Below, one piece after another: positions 53,118 through 61,215 of a stretch of 64,000 nucleotides of DNA (position 1 is the first letter of the stretch; each line of letters begins with the position of its first letter). Source of the DNA: an uncultured Leifsonia sp. (GTDB lineage: Bacteria > Actinomycetota > Actinomycetes > Actinomycetales > Microbacteriaceae); assembly GCF_945957465.1 (NCBI RefSeq), contig NZ_CAMFLC010000002.1, forward strand, positions 124,001 to 188,000, given 5' to 3'. The position numbers and the translations under genes are program-made. The notes beneath the pieces were generated by a model that was given only the letters and a program-made list of their open reading frames with translations, was not told the origin of the DNA and ran no database searches.

Positions 53118-53282
53118 TCAGTCCGCGTCGACCGCCTGGATGAGCGCTTCCACCGCCGTGAGCAGATTGTGCAGCGCCTGCCGCTCGATCGAGTCCTCCG
53201 GGAGCTTCTGGATGTCGTAGCTCGCGGCGCTCGCCGCCTGCCGGGCCTGCGAGATCGCCGCCTGCGTTTCGAGATCGGCCAT
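53118..53282 (-). CDS. Small 54-residue helical protein
   Basis: ATG 53282 is preceded by GAGGAGG at a good distance, and the frame stays open to TGA 53118. The product starts MADLETQAAISQARQAASAA and ends EALIQAVDAD, an acidic, probably single or paired helix with no membrane segment. I recognise no family. The strong ribosome site and coding bias argue that it is real. It sits between the metallophosphoesterase and YhgE genes on the same strand. Confidence 0.65.
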   Translation of the reverse strand: MADLETQAAISQARQAASAASYDIQKLPEDSIERQALHNLLTAVEALIQAVDAD

Positions 53283-53355
53283 GGTGTCCTCCTCGGTGTC
53301 GGGTGCTGTCGTGCGCCACCCTAGTCACCGTCGGGCGGGAGGGGTAGATCCGTGC

Positions 53356-55209
53356 TCAGCCGATCAGGGACGGCCGCAGGTCGCGCAGGGTGCGGAAGTG
53401 CGTCATCCGGGTGACCCCGATGGCTGCGACGAGCAGAGCGATCAGCATCCACAGCGCGAGCACCCCGGCGTCCGCCCAGGCCGTGGCCGGGTTGCCTCCG
53501 TACATCAGCTGTCGTATGCCGTCGACCGCATACGACATCGGGAGCACGTGGTGCAGCGCCGCGAGCGGCCCCGGCAGCGTCTGCCACGGGAAGGTCCCGC
53601 CTGCCGTGACCAGCTGGAGCACCATCAGCACGAGGCCGAGGAACTGCCCCACGCTTCCGAGCCAGACGTTGAGCGCGAGGATGATCGACGCGAAGGTCAG
53701 TGACGCGAGTGCCATCATCCCGAACATCCCCAGCGGGTTGTGGATCGCGAAGCCGAGCGCTCCGGCGACGATCGCGAACAGCCCGACCATCTGCACGGCG
53801 CCGAGGAGGCCCGGAGTCAGCCAGCCCGCGAGCGTGATCTTCACCGGCGAGTGCAGGGCGGTGATCGCCCGGCGCGACACCGGCTTGACGATGAGGAACA
53901 GGGCGTAGATGCCGATCCAGCCCGCGAGTGCGACGAAGAACGGAGCCAGCCCCGCGCCGTAGGTACCGGCCGATGTGATGGAGTCGTTGTGCAGGTTCAC
54001 CGGGTCGGCGATGGTCGACGCCTGCTTCTTCTGCAGCGACGGCGAGTTGTCGGGGATCTGCGAGACCCCGTTCACCAGGCCGTCGCGCAGCTGCGTCGTG
54101 CCGTCGTGCAGAGTGGTCAGACCGTCGCGCAGCTGGGCCGAGCCGGTGGCCGCGGAGGCCGCCCCGCTCGCCAGCTGGGCGGCTCCGGCCTGAGCCTGGG
54201 ACGAGCCGCTCGCGACCTGCGCGGCTCCGGAGGCGACCTGGTCGGCTCCGGAGGCCAGCTGGTTCACTTGGCCGACGGCCGACTGGATCTGCGCGTTGCC
54301 CGACTGCACCTTGCCGTCGATGTCGCCCAGCGCCGCCTGCACCTGGTCGATGACGGCCGGATCCACGTGTGCTTCCTGGAGGCGCGCGAGGAGGTCCTGC
54401 CCGACCGCGGGGGCCTCCGTCGCCAGCCGCGAGGCCACCTCGCCGGCCTGCGTGGCTTTGGCGGCGAGCTGGTCGTTGCCCGCCGCGACGCGGGAAGCGC
54501 CGTCGCTGACCTGCGCCGCGCCTGCGGCGAGCTCGCCCAGCTTGCCTGCGAGGGTCTGCGAGCCGGTGGCGAGCTGCGCGGTGCCGTCGGCGAGCTGGGA
54601 CGCCCCGCTCTGCGCGCTCGCGCTGCCGTCCACCAACTGATCGGCGCCGTCCACGGCCTTCACGAGGCTGGAGCGGATGTCGGCGAGGCCGAGCAGGAAC
54701 CGCTGGGCGGCCTCCTCGTTGACCTGCTTGACGATGGAGGTTCGGATCTTTTCGGCGGCCTGGGTGCCGATCGTCGAGGCCAGATAGCTGTTCGTGTCGT
54801 TCGTCGTCAGCGTGACGATCGCGCGCCGGGGGCTGTCGCCCGACGCCGAGGCGAGCGCCGACGAGAAGTCGGCGGGGAACGTGATGCTGAAGTCGTACTT
54901 CGAGTCGTCGACGCCGCTGGCGGCCGAGCCGGACGCGACGCGGTGCCACTGGAACGAGCCGTCCTCGATGAGCTGGTCGGCGACCTGGTCGCCGTAGTCG
55001 ACGGTCTTGCCGTCGACGGTCGTGCCGGTGTCGTCGACGACGATGGCCGCCGGGATGCGGTCGAGGTTGGCGTACGGGTTCTGGTTGGCCCAGAGGTACA
55101 GGCCGCCGTAGAGCACGGGGACGCACATCAGCGCGATGAGCGCGACGATCGACATCGGGCTGGCGGTGAGGCGGCGGAACTCCGCCGCGATCATCTGGGG
55201 GATCTTCAT
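53356..55209 (-). CDS. YhgE/Pip-family membrane protein (ABC-2-like exporter)
   Basis: 617 residues from ATG 55209 (MKIPQMIAAEFRRLTASPMS). The YhgE/Pip layout: one N-terminal membrane helix (~18-40), a large extracellular region with the SITFPADFSSALASASG motif (~105), and long coiled helices full of small-residue repeats (QLADGTAQLATGSQ, QVASGAAQVASGSS; ~205-375). Five membrane helices of the ABC-2 type (~425-605) follow. Relatives act in lipid/wall export, in phage receptor roles (Pip) and next to T7SS. It overlaps the ATPase-like gene by 4 nt and probably works with it. Confidence 0.88.
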   Translation of the reverse strand: MKIPQMIAAEFRRLTASPMSIVALIALMCVPVLYGGLYLWANQNPYANLDRIPAAIVVDDTGTTVDGKTVDYGDQVADQLIEDGSFQWHRVASGSAASGVDDSKYDFSITFPADFSSALASASGDSPRRAIVTLTTNDTNSYLASTIGTQAAEKIRTSIVKQVNEEAAQRFLLGLADIRSSLVKAVDGADQLVDGSASAQSGASQLADGTAQLATGSQTLAGKLGELAAGAAQVSDGASRVAAGNDQLAAKATQAGEVASRLATEAPAVGQDLLARLQEAHVDPAVIDQVQAALGDIDGKVQSGNAQIQSAVGQVNQLASGADQVASGAAQVASGSSQAQAGAAQLASGAASAATGSAQLRDGLTTLHDGTTQLRDGLVNGVSQIPDNSPSLQKKQASTIADPVNLHNDSITSAGTYGAGLAPFFVALAGWIGIYALFLIVKPVSRRAITALHSPVKITLAGWLTPGLLGAVQMVGLFAIVAGALGFAIHNPLGMFGMMALASLTFASIILALNVWLGSVGQFLGLVLMVLQLVTAGGTFPWQTLPGPLAALHHVLPMSYAVDGIRQLMYGGNPATAWADAGVLALWMLIALLVAAIGVTRMTHFRTLRDLRPSLIG

Positions 55210-55937
55210 CGGTTCTCCTGGGCGGACGGGTCGACCGGTAACGCGTCGGTCACGATCAGGTCGGGCACCTCGTCGGTGTCGTCCCGTCCCGGGTCTTCGT
55301 CGAATGTCTGGGGGCCGGTCTGCGTCTCGTCGATCCGCGAGACCAGGGAGGCCGCGGCGATCGCAGCGGCGGAGGCGTCGCCGGCGACCACGAGCACGGC
55401 GATGCCCCGGCCGGCGAGCTCGCGCGCGAACTCCCACCACTCGACGGGGTCGCCGCCGTGCCGGTCGGGCGACACGATCACGAGACCCTCCACTCCGGAG
55501 CGCATCAGCGCGAGCTCGGCGAGCAGGCGGATGCGCACGGTGGGCGGCACGGTTCCGATGGCGTTGCGGCTGTACTCGGATGCGCCGAGCTCGCCGAGCC
55601 GGCGGCCGACGGCGATGGGATGGGACGCGCGGCCGGCGAACATGAGCTCCTCCGCGACGATGCCGGAGACGGTCACGTCGGGTGCCGGTTCGCAGACGTC
55701 GGGTGCGTCGATGAGGGCGATCCGCCGGCGCATGCTCCCGTAGTCCTGGCGGCCGTCGATCGTGGCGGTGCCGGAGTCGGGGCGCATCCGCCCTGACGCG
55801 ATCAGGCCGAGCACGGTGGGCCGCTGCTCCGTCTCGGCGCGCACGAGCGCCGCCTGGCCGGTCTGGAAGGTCGCGGAGGTCGGGGGCAGGGCGGCGAAAC
55901 GCGGGCCCTTGGCGACGGCGTCGAGGACGATCTTCAC
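55206..55937 (-). CDS. ABC-ATPase-like protein lacking Walker A and signature motif
   Basis: 243 residues from GTG 55937, overlapping the TetR stop (GTGA). The fold follows an ABC nucleotide-binding domain: the tail of an A-loop/P-loop region, GTATIDGRQDYGSMRRRIAL, a Q-loop-like strand, and VEGLVIVSPDRHGGDP at the Walker B position. The GxxGxGKST loop is absent (QAALVRAETEQRPTVLGLI occupies its place), and the LSGGQ signature reads VPPTVRIRLLAEL. ATP hydrolysis therefore looks unlikely. Placed between TetR and YhgE genes, it may be a regulatory or structural pseudo-ATPase for the exporter. Confidence 0.7.
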   Translation of the reverse strand: MKIVLDAVAKGPRFAALPPTSATFQTGQAALVRAETEQRPTVLGLIASGRMRPDSGTATIDGRQDYGSMRRRIALIDAPDVCEPAPDVTVSGIVAEELMFAGRASHPIAVGRRLGELGASEYSRNAIGTVPPTVRIRLLAELALMRSGVEGLVIVSPDRHGGDPVEWWEFARELAGRGIAVLVVAGDASAAAIAAASLVSRIDETQTGPQTFDEDPGRDDTDEVPDLIVTDALPVDPSAQENR

Positions 55938-56596
55938 GCGCGGTCCTCCTGACGGTGCTGCGGCTGGACGGCGTCGAAGGCCAGCGCGGGCGTGCTGTCG
56001 AGCAGGTCGCCGGCTTCGTGCCAGCCCATCCCGGCGGCGGAGAGCGCCGCCAGGATGACGAGGCGGTGTCCGGCGCGGTCGGAGAGCCCGGCGCGTGTGG
56101 CCTCGTCGAGCACGGACACGGCGGCGTTCTCGATGAGGCGGGTGGTGGTCTCGCGGTCGAGGTCGGTGCGGATGGTGCCGTCGTCCCTGCCGCGCTGCAC
56201 AGTGCTGCGGAGGCGGTCGCGTGCCGGGTCGAGCGCGGTGCCGACGAGCTCGCGGTGCGGGCCGCGCACGGCGAGGGCCGCGCTCACCCGGATGTGCTCC
56301 ACCTCCGCCCACAGGGTCGCGCCGAAGAGGGCGATCTCGACGCGGGCGTCCGGGTGCGAGACCGGCTCGAGCAGTGCGGCGAGCCGGGCTGCGCCGCGGG
56401 TGAACACGTCGATCAGGAGGTCGTCGCGGTTGGCGAAGTGGCCGTAGAGTGCGCGCCGGCTGAGTCCGGCCCGTGCTGCGATGGTCTCGAGGGAGGCGTC
56501 GATGTCCTCGTTGAGTGCGGCCGCGGCGGCGACGAGGATGGCCTCCCGGTTGGCGGTCGCGTCGCGGCGCGGAGCGCGCGTGGAGGAAGTGGGCAT
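55934..56596 (-). CDS. TetR/AcrR-family transcriptional regulator
   Basis: 220 residues from ATG 56596, with GGAGG just upstream; a longer form would begin inside the operator. HTH: ASLETIAARAGLSRRALYGH (~42-61), followed by FANRDDLLIDVF, the TetR_N pattern. The ligand-binding half is all-helical and variable. It is the first gene of the operon with the ATPase-like and YhgE genes and likely represses it through the palindrome at 56616-56633; the inducer is unknown. Confidence 0.92.
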   Translation of the reverse strand: MPTSSTRAPRRDATANREAILVAAAAALNEDIDASLETIAARAGLSRRALYGHFANRDDLLIDVFTRGAARLAALLEPVSHPDARVEIALFGATLWAEVEHIRVSAALAVRGPHRELVGTALDPARDRLRSTVQRGRDDGTIRTDLDRETTTRLIENAAVSVLDEATRAGLSDRAGHRLVILAALSAAGMGWHEAGDLLDSTPALAFDAVQPQHRQEDRA

Positions 56597-56615
56597 GACC
56601 TCCAGGATACTCTTC

Positions 56616-56633
56616 TTGCACACTCATGTGCAA
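56616..56633. promoter_or_regulatory. TetR operator candidate
   Basis: Perfect inverted repeat TTGCACA-ctca-TGTGCAA, 20 nt upstream of the regulator's ATG, within an AT-richer stretch and facing purA. Position and symmetry suit autoregulation by the TetR-type protein. Confidence 0.65.
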
Positions 56634-56715
56634 CTTAAGCCGCCGCGAGCCGCCCCGCGGTGTGCGCGGGCTGCGTCGGCTCGGCGCCGCCGAACGCCCC
56701 CGAAACGGGTCGCGA

Positions 56716-56721
56716 TAGGAT
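56716..56721 (+). promoter_or_regulatory. -10 box of the purA promoter
   Basis: TAGGAT, about 60 nt before GTG 56782; no good -35 at 17 nt. The transcript would carry a short leader containing GAGAGGA. Confidence 0.4.
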
Positions 56722-56781
56722 CGAGTGCGACGGTCGTCCGCGAGGCGCCGACGCACTCCCGACCATCGAGAGGACCGAAAC

Positions 56782-58068
56782 GTGCCCGCGATCGTGATCA
56801 TCGGCGCCCAATGGGGCGACGAAGGCAAAGGCAAAGCGACCGACCTGCTCGGCAGCCGCATCGACTACGTCGTCAAGTTCAACGGCGGCAACAACGCCGG
56901 TCACACGGTCGTCGTGGGCGACGAGAAGTACGCGCTCCACCTGCTCCCCTCCGGCATCCTGACCGAGGGGGTCACGCCGGTCATCGCCAACGGCGTCGTC
57001 GTCGACCTGGAGGTGCTGTTCCAGGAGCTCGACGGGCTGATCGCGCGCGGTGTCGACGTCTCGCGGCTCAAGGTCAGCTCCAACGCGCACGTGATCACGC
57101 AGTACCACCGCACGATCGACAAGGTGACCGAGCGGTTCCTGGGCAAGCGCCAGATCGGCACGACGGGCCGTGGCATCGGTCCCACCTACGCCGACAAGAT
57201 CAACCGCGTGGGCATCCGCATCCAGGATCTCTTCGACGAGAACATCCTGCGGCAGAAGGTGGAGGGCGCCCTCGATCAGAAGAACCACCTGCTGGTGAAG
57301 GTCTACAACCGCCGGGCGATCGGCGTCGACGAGGTCGTCGAAGACCTGCTGGGCTACGCCGAGCGGCTGCGTCCCATGGTGGTCGACTCGTCGCTGCTGC
57401 TGAACGAGGCGCTGGAGGACGGCAAGTACGTGCTGTTCGAGGGCGGCCAGGCGACCATGCTCGACGTCGACCACGGCACCTACCCGTTCGTCACGTCCTC
57501 CAACTCGACCGCGGGCGGCGCGGCCACCGGGTCGGGCATCGGCCCGAACCGCATCGACCGGGTGATCGGCATCGTGAAGGCGTACACGACGCGCGTCGGC
57601 GCCGGCCCTTTCCCGACCGAACTGTTCGACGAGTGGGGCGAGTTCCTGCGCGAGCGCGGCTTCGAGTTCGGCACCACCACGGGCCGCCCGCGCCGCACCG
57701 GATGGTACGACGCCCCGGTCGCCCGCTACACGGCACGCATCAACGGGGTCACCGACTTCGTGCTCACCAAGCTCGACACGCTCACCGGCATCGAGCGCAT
57801 CCCGGTGTGCGTCGCCTACGACGTCGACGGTGTGCGCCACGACGAGGTCCCGTCGTCGCAGAGCGACTTCCACCACGCGGTGCCGATCTACGAGGAGTTC
57901 CCCGGCTGGACCGAGGACATCAGCGGCGCCCGCACTTTCGGCGATCTGCCGAAGAACGCGCAGGACTACGTGCTCGCGCTGGAGGCCATCTCCGGTGCCC
58001 GCATCTCTGCGATCGGCGTGGGCCCGGCCCGCGACGAGATCGTCGTGCGCCACGACCTCGTCGACTGA
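56782..58068 (+). CDS. purA: Adenylosuccinate synthetase
   Basis: 428 residues from GTG 56782 with GAGAGGA upstream. GTP/IMP site motifs: [16 protein letters not shown] (~8), [23 protein letters not shown] (~125), [20 protein letters not shown], and a C-terminal GTP-binding [14 protein letters not shown]. It couples IMP and aspartate with GTP hydrolysis in AMP synthesis. The length matches the family. Divergent from the TetR operon. Confidence 0.97.
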   Translation: MPAIVIIGAQWGDEGKGKATDLLGSRIDYVVKFNGGNNAGHTVVVGDEKYALHLLPSGILTEGVTPVIANGVVVDLEVLFQELDGLIARGVDVSRLKVSSNAHVITQYHRTIDKVTERFLGKRQIGTTGRGIGPTYADKINRVGIRIQDLFDENILRQKVEGALDQKNHLLVKVYNRRAIGVDEVVEDLLGYAERLRPMVVDSSLLLNEALEDGKYVLFEGGQATMLDVDHGTYPFVTSSNSTAGGAATGSGIGPNRIDRVIGIVKAYTTRVGAGPFPTELFDEWGEFLRERGFEFGTTTGRPRRTGWYDAPVARYTARINGVTDFVLTKLDTLTGIERIPVCVAYDVDGVRHDEVPSSQSDFHHAVPIYEEFPGWTEDISGARTFGDLPKNAQDYVLALEAISGARISAIGVGPARDEIVVRHDLVD

Positions 58069-58094
58069 TTTCGTGCGGACGTTCGCGGCGCGCC

Positions 58095-59378
58095 TCAGAA
58101 CCAGGTGCTGAGGCGCGGCGGCACCGCCGTGCGGAAGAGCCGGTCGAGCGCGTCCGCGTCGCCCTGGACGCGACCAGCGAGCGCGAGCCCGCGCGCCAGG
58201 TCGTGCCCGAGGTACACGCTGCCGAGCGACGCGACCGGAAGGGTCACGTCGGGTGAATCCGCCGTCGACTCGACGCGCGCCTCGCCGTCCTCCACGATGA
58301 GCCGGTAGCGTCCGCCGGCGAACCCGAGCTCGTCGGTGACCTCCAGCACCAGGTCGCCGTCGCTTTCGTAGCGCCGCGCGGTCAGGGTGGCCGGAACGTC
58401 GAGGATGCGCATCCACAAGTGGTCCTGCACGCTCGTGATCTGCGCGCCCCGGACGTCGTGGACGAGCAGCTGCACCGGCTCGTCGACCCCGCGCGTCCAC
58501 GCCTTGACCTCGGCCACGAGATCGAGCTCGAGGAGGTACCGCCAGAGCGCGGTCAGGGCGGCGTCGGTGGCCGCGGCCAGGTAGGCGACCTCTACCACGT
58601 GCCGTGAGAAGTCCTCCTCCCCGGCGCGCACGGTGTAGCTGACGAAGCCTTCCGGCCGTCCCTGCGGGGAGTCATAGCGCACCAGCAGGCGCCGGGCGCC
58701 GTCGTCATCGCCTTTCAGCGGGCCGATCAGGCGGTCGGCGAGGTACGGCTCCAGACCGATCTCGCCCGCGCGGGAGGCCATGGCCTCGGCGAGCACGGCG
58801 TATCCCGTCTCGCGGTACTCCTCCGGCGTCGTGAACGACAGCCGACCCGGCGTGGCAGCACCGGCCCAGCGGACCCGCTTGGCGTCGATGCTCCATCCCG
58901 TGGCGAACGTGGCGGGCCCGAAGCCCCAGCGCCCGTAGATCGTGGATTCCGACACGGTCAGGATCGCGGCGGGGACACCGAGCGCGTGGGCGGTGCGCAG
59001 CTCGGCGCCGAGCAGGGCGGTCGCGATGCCGCGGCGGCGGTGCGTCGGCGCCACCGTGACCGAGCTGATCGCCCAGGCGTCGAGCGGGGCTCCGCCGGGC
59101 ACGGTGAGCGGCGCGACCCACGAGTTCACGGTTCCGACCGGGGTGCTGACGCCGTCGTCGTACACGGCGGTGGTTCGGCGGCCTGCGAAGTTGCCGCGCG
59201 CCTCCTCGAGCACCTCCTCCGTGGGCCGGCGCCCGTGGAAACCGCGGAAGTCCGCGACGATCCAGGCGTCGAGTGCGGCCGTGTCGGTCGGATCGACGAG
59301 GGCCAACCGGAGGCCCGACTCAGCCAGTGCGCTCTTCGAACGGTCGTCAACGGGTGCGGTGAGGTGTGTCTCCGTCAT
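58095..59378 (-). CDS. Eis-like GNAT acetyltransferase with sterol-carrier C-terminal domain
   Basis: 427 residues. Three-part Eis architecture: N-terminal GNAT (~1-160; ISSVTVAPTHRRRGIATALL is the acetyl-CoA motif, ESTIYGRWGFG follows), a second degenerate GNAT (~165-300), and a sterol-carrier-like domain (~310-427; GDLVLEVTDELGFAGGRYRL). It ends in a terminal Phe (RLSTWF), the residue whose carboxylate acts in Eis catalysis. Mycobacterial Eis acetylates aminoglycosides and protein lysines; the substrate here is unknown. Convergent with purA. Confidence 0.9.
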   Translation of the reverse strand: MTETHLTAPVDDRSKSALAESGLRLALVDPTDTAALDAWIVADFRGFHGRRPTEEVLEEARGNFAGRRTTAVYDDGVSTPVGTVNSWVAPLTVPGGAPLDAWAISSVTVAPTHRRRGIATALLGAELRTAHALGVPAAILTVSESTIYGRWGFGPATFATGWSIDAKRVRWAGAATPGRLSFTTPEEYRETGYAVLAEAMASRAGEIGLEPYLADRLIGPLKGDDDGARRLLVRYDSPQGRPEGFVSYTVRAGEEDFSRHVVEVAYLAAATDAALTALWRYLLELDLVAEVKAWTRGVDEPVQLLVHDVRGAQITSVQDHLWMRILDVPATLTARRYESDGDLVLEVTDELGFAGGRYRLIVEDGEARVESTADSPDVTLPVASLGSVYLGHDLARGLALAGRVQGDADALDRLFRTAVPPRLSTWF

Positions 59379-59448
59379 GCCCCCACGCTATCGGGGCGCT
59401 CCGACGCCGGGCCAGGGCGCACCGGGGGCGCAGCCTGCGGCCGGTTCC

Positions 59449-59889
59449 TCACCGTTCGGCGAGCGCGTGCAGGATCGGGAGCAGCGCTCCGGGTGCCGCT
59501 GCGGCGGCCGGTCCGAAGAACGCGGCGTCCGCGGCCTCCACCGAGCCGATCGCGGCGACGGCCGCCGAGGCGCCGGCCGGTGTGACGCGGAGAACCTTCG
59601 CCCGGCTGTCCGCCGGGTCCTGCTCGCGTTCGATCAGGCCTTTCGCCGCGAGCCGCCGCACGACCTCCGACGTCATGCGCGGGTCCGAGCCGGTGAGCTC
59701 CGAGAGCCGCGACTGGCTCGGCCGTTCGTCCTGACCGTTCAGCCACCAGGTGGACGCCAGCAGCACGAACTGGGCATGGGTGAGGTCGTGCGGTTGCAAC
59801 GCGTCGGCCATCGCGCGCTGCCAGCGCAACGTGGCGTGCCACAGCAGGAAGCCGGGGCTGGTCCCCGGCCCTTCGGGAAAGGCGGTCAT
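59449..59889 (-). CDS. MarR-family transcriptional regulator
   Basis: 146 residues. Winged helix: FVLLASTWWLNGQDERPSQS, RLSELTGSDPRMTSEVVRRLAAKGL (recognition helix) and IEREQDPADSRAKVLRVTPAG (the DxRxxxxxLT wing). N- and C-terminal helices form the dimer. The start overlaps the stop of the SRPBCC gene by 4 nt, so both come from one mRNA. The palindrome at 60368-60379 in front of the operon is the natural operator candidate. Confidence 0.92.
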   Translation of the reverse strand: MTAFPEGPGTSPGFLLWHATLRWQRAMADALQPHDLTHAQFVLLASTWWLNGQDERPSQSRLSELTGSDPRMTSEVVRRLAAKGLIEREQDPADSRAKVLRVTPAGASAAVAAIGSVEAADAAFFGPAAAAAPGALLPILHALAER

Positions 59890-60341
59890 GCGTCCAGTCT
59901 GGCGTCGTCGTCGAGCGACGCGGCGCGGCGCTCCGCCTCCCCGACCAAGGCGGCGAGGGAGGCCGGGAAGTCGGCGCTGATCTGTGGTCCCAGCTCGGGG
60001 CCGACCGCCTCGGCGCCCGTGCCGTCGATCGTCAGCGAATAGCGCACGACGGTGCCTTCCGCCCGGTCGCCGAGGTCGTAGCGGAACGTCAGCCGGACAT
60101 CGCCGAATTCCGTGACGTCGGCATAGGTGCGACCGGCCTCGAGTTCGATGATCCGCGAGCGGATCGGCTCCTGTCCCTCCGGGACGGCCGTCAGCTCCGT
60201 CCCGACCGCGAACGGCCCGTGCAGCTCGAACCGGTCGGCGCCGGGGTAGGTCAGGTCGCCCGTGTGGAGGTCGCGGACGGCCTCCCAGACGGCATCGCGC
60301 GACGCGCTGGTCTCGACGGTCTCTTCAGTGCTCCACATCAT
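59886..60341 (-). CDS. SRPBCC-family protein co-transcribed with a MarR regulator
   Basis: 151 residues from ATG 60341 (or the next ATG at 60338), after AAAGGTGAGG. The pattern STEETVETSASRDAVWEAVR, FAVGTELTAVPEGQEPIRSR, DVTEFGDVRLTFRYDLGD is the polyketide-cyclase/START-like helix-grip fold. It may bind the ligand sensed by the MarR protein or act on it, which is inferred from coupling only. First gene of the pair. Confidence 0.85.
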   Translation of the reverse strand: MMWSTEETVETSASRDAVWEAVRDLHTGDLTYPGADRFELHGPFAVGTELTAVPEGQEPIRSRIIELEAGRTYADVTEFGDVRLTFRYDLGDRAEGTVVRYSLTIDGTGAEAVGPELGPQISADFPASLAALVGEAERRAASLDDDARLDA

Positions 60342-60367
60342 CCTCACCTTTCTCTGTACGTAGATGA

Positions 60368-60379
60368 TCTATGCATAGA
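60368..60379. promoter_or_regulatory. MarR operator candidate
   Basis: Perfect 12-bp palindrome TCTATGCATAGA, 27 nt upstream of the SRPBCC-MarR operon start and in the gap shared with the ABC exporter genes transcribed the other way. It lies in a short AT-rich block. Confidence 0.6.
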
Positions 60380-60510
60380 CTAAATGCGTCGACGCCGCGC
60401 TGCAACCCCTTTCTGGTACTCGGGGACCACCTCCAGCGGATGAGGCGACGGCACGGGAATCGTGCTCGTGCCCGACGCGGCGGGTACGCCCGGCCCGAGA
60501 GGCTGGACCC

Positions 60511-61215
60511 ATGACCCCGCTCCCCACCCGCCCCGTTCTCCAGGCCACCGCGCTCACGAAGGCATACGGTTCCGCCGTCGCTCTCGACGGCGTCGAGGTC
60601 CACATCGCCGCGGGGGAGTCCGTCGCGATCATGGGAGCTTCGGGCTCGGGCAAGACGACGCTGCTCGACTGTCTGGCAGGGATCGTGAGGCCCGACTCCG
60701 GCGCTGTGGTGCTGAACGCGCCGGGCGGACCCGTCGAGGTGACGGCCCTTCGGGAGTCCGAGCGGTCCAGGCTGCGCCGCGAGACGTTCGGCTTCGTCTT
60801 CCAGCAGGGTCTTCTGCTCCCCGAGCTGACGGCGGTCGAGAACGTCGCCCTCCCGCTCATGCTGTCGGGCACGCCACGCTCGACCGCGGAGGCATCGGCG
60901 GCGGAGTGGTTGGGCCGGCTCGGCCTCGCCGGCCTGGAAGGGCGCCGCATCGGCGAGCTCTCCGGAGGCCAGGCCCAGCGGGTCGCGATCGCCCGTTCCC
61001 AGGTGACGGGCGCAGCAGTGGTGTTCGCCGACGAGCCGACCGGGGCGCTCGACTCCAGCACCTCCGCGGAGGTCATGGCGGCGCTGATCGCCTCGACCAC
61101 CGGCAACGGGCGGTCGCTCGTGGTCGTGACGCACGACGACGAGGTCGCGCGGCAGTGCGCCCGCGTGCTCAGGCTGTCCGACGGCCGCATCGTCGACGAG
61201 GCGGTGACCCGATGA
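60511..61215 (+). CDS. ABC transporter ATP-binding protein (MacB/LolD type)
   Basis: 234 residues. Walker A MGASGSGKTTLL (~46), Q-loop FVFQQGLLLPELTAVENVAL, signature LSGGQAQRVAIARSQ, Walker B VVFADEPTGALD and H-loop VVTHDDEVA. The EPTGALDSST pattern is typical of the MacB/LolD/BceA group that pairs with FtsX-like permeases. It overlaps the permease gene (ATGA). Likely exports an antimicrobial or lipid, or senses a peptide; no sensor kinase is nearby. Confidence 0.93.
   Translation: MTPLPTRPVLQATALTKAYGSAVALDGVEVHIAAGESVAIMGASGSGKTTLLDCLAGIVRPDSGAVVLNAPGGPVEVTALRESERSRLRRETFGFVFQQGLLLPELTAVENVALPLMLSGTPRSTAEASAAEWLGRLGLAGLEGRRIGELSGGQAQRVAIARSQVTGAAVVFADEPTGALDSSTSAEVMAALIASTTGNGRSLVVVTHDDEVARQCARVLRLSDGRIVDEAVTR

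Noticed and set aside
55934-56623. Longer TetR form beginning at GTG 56623
   Set aside because: That codon lies inside the palindromic operator, and AGGAGG precedes ATG 56596 instead.
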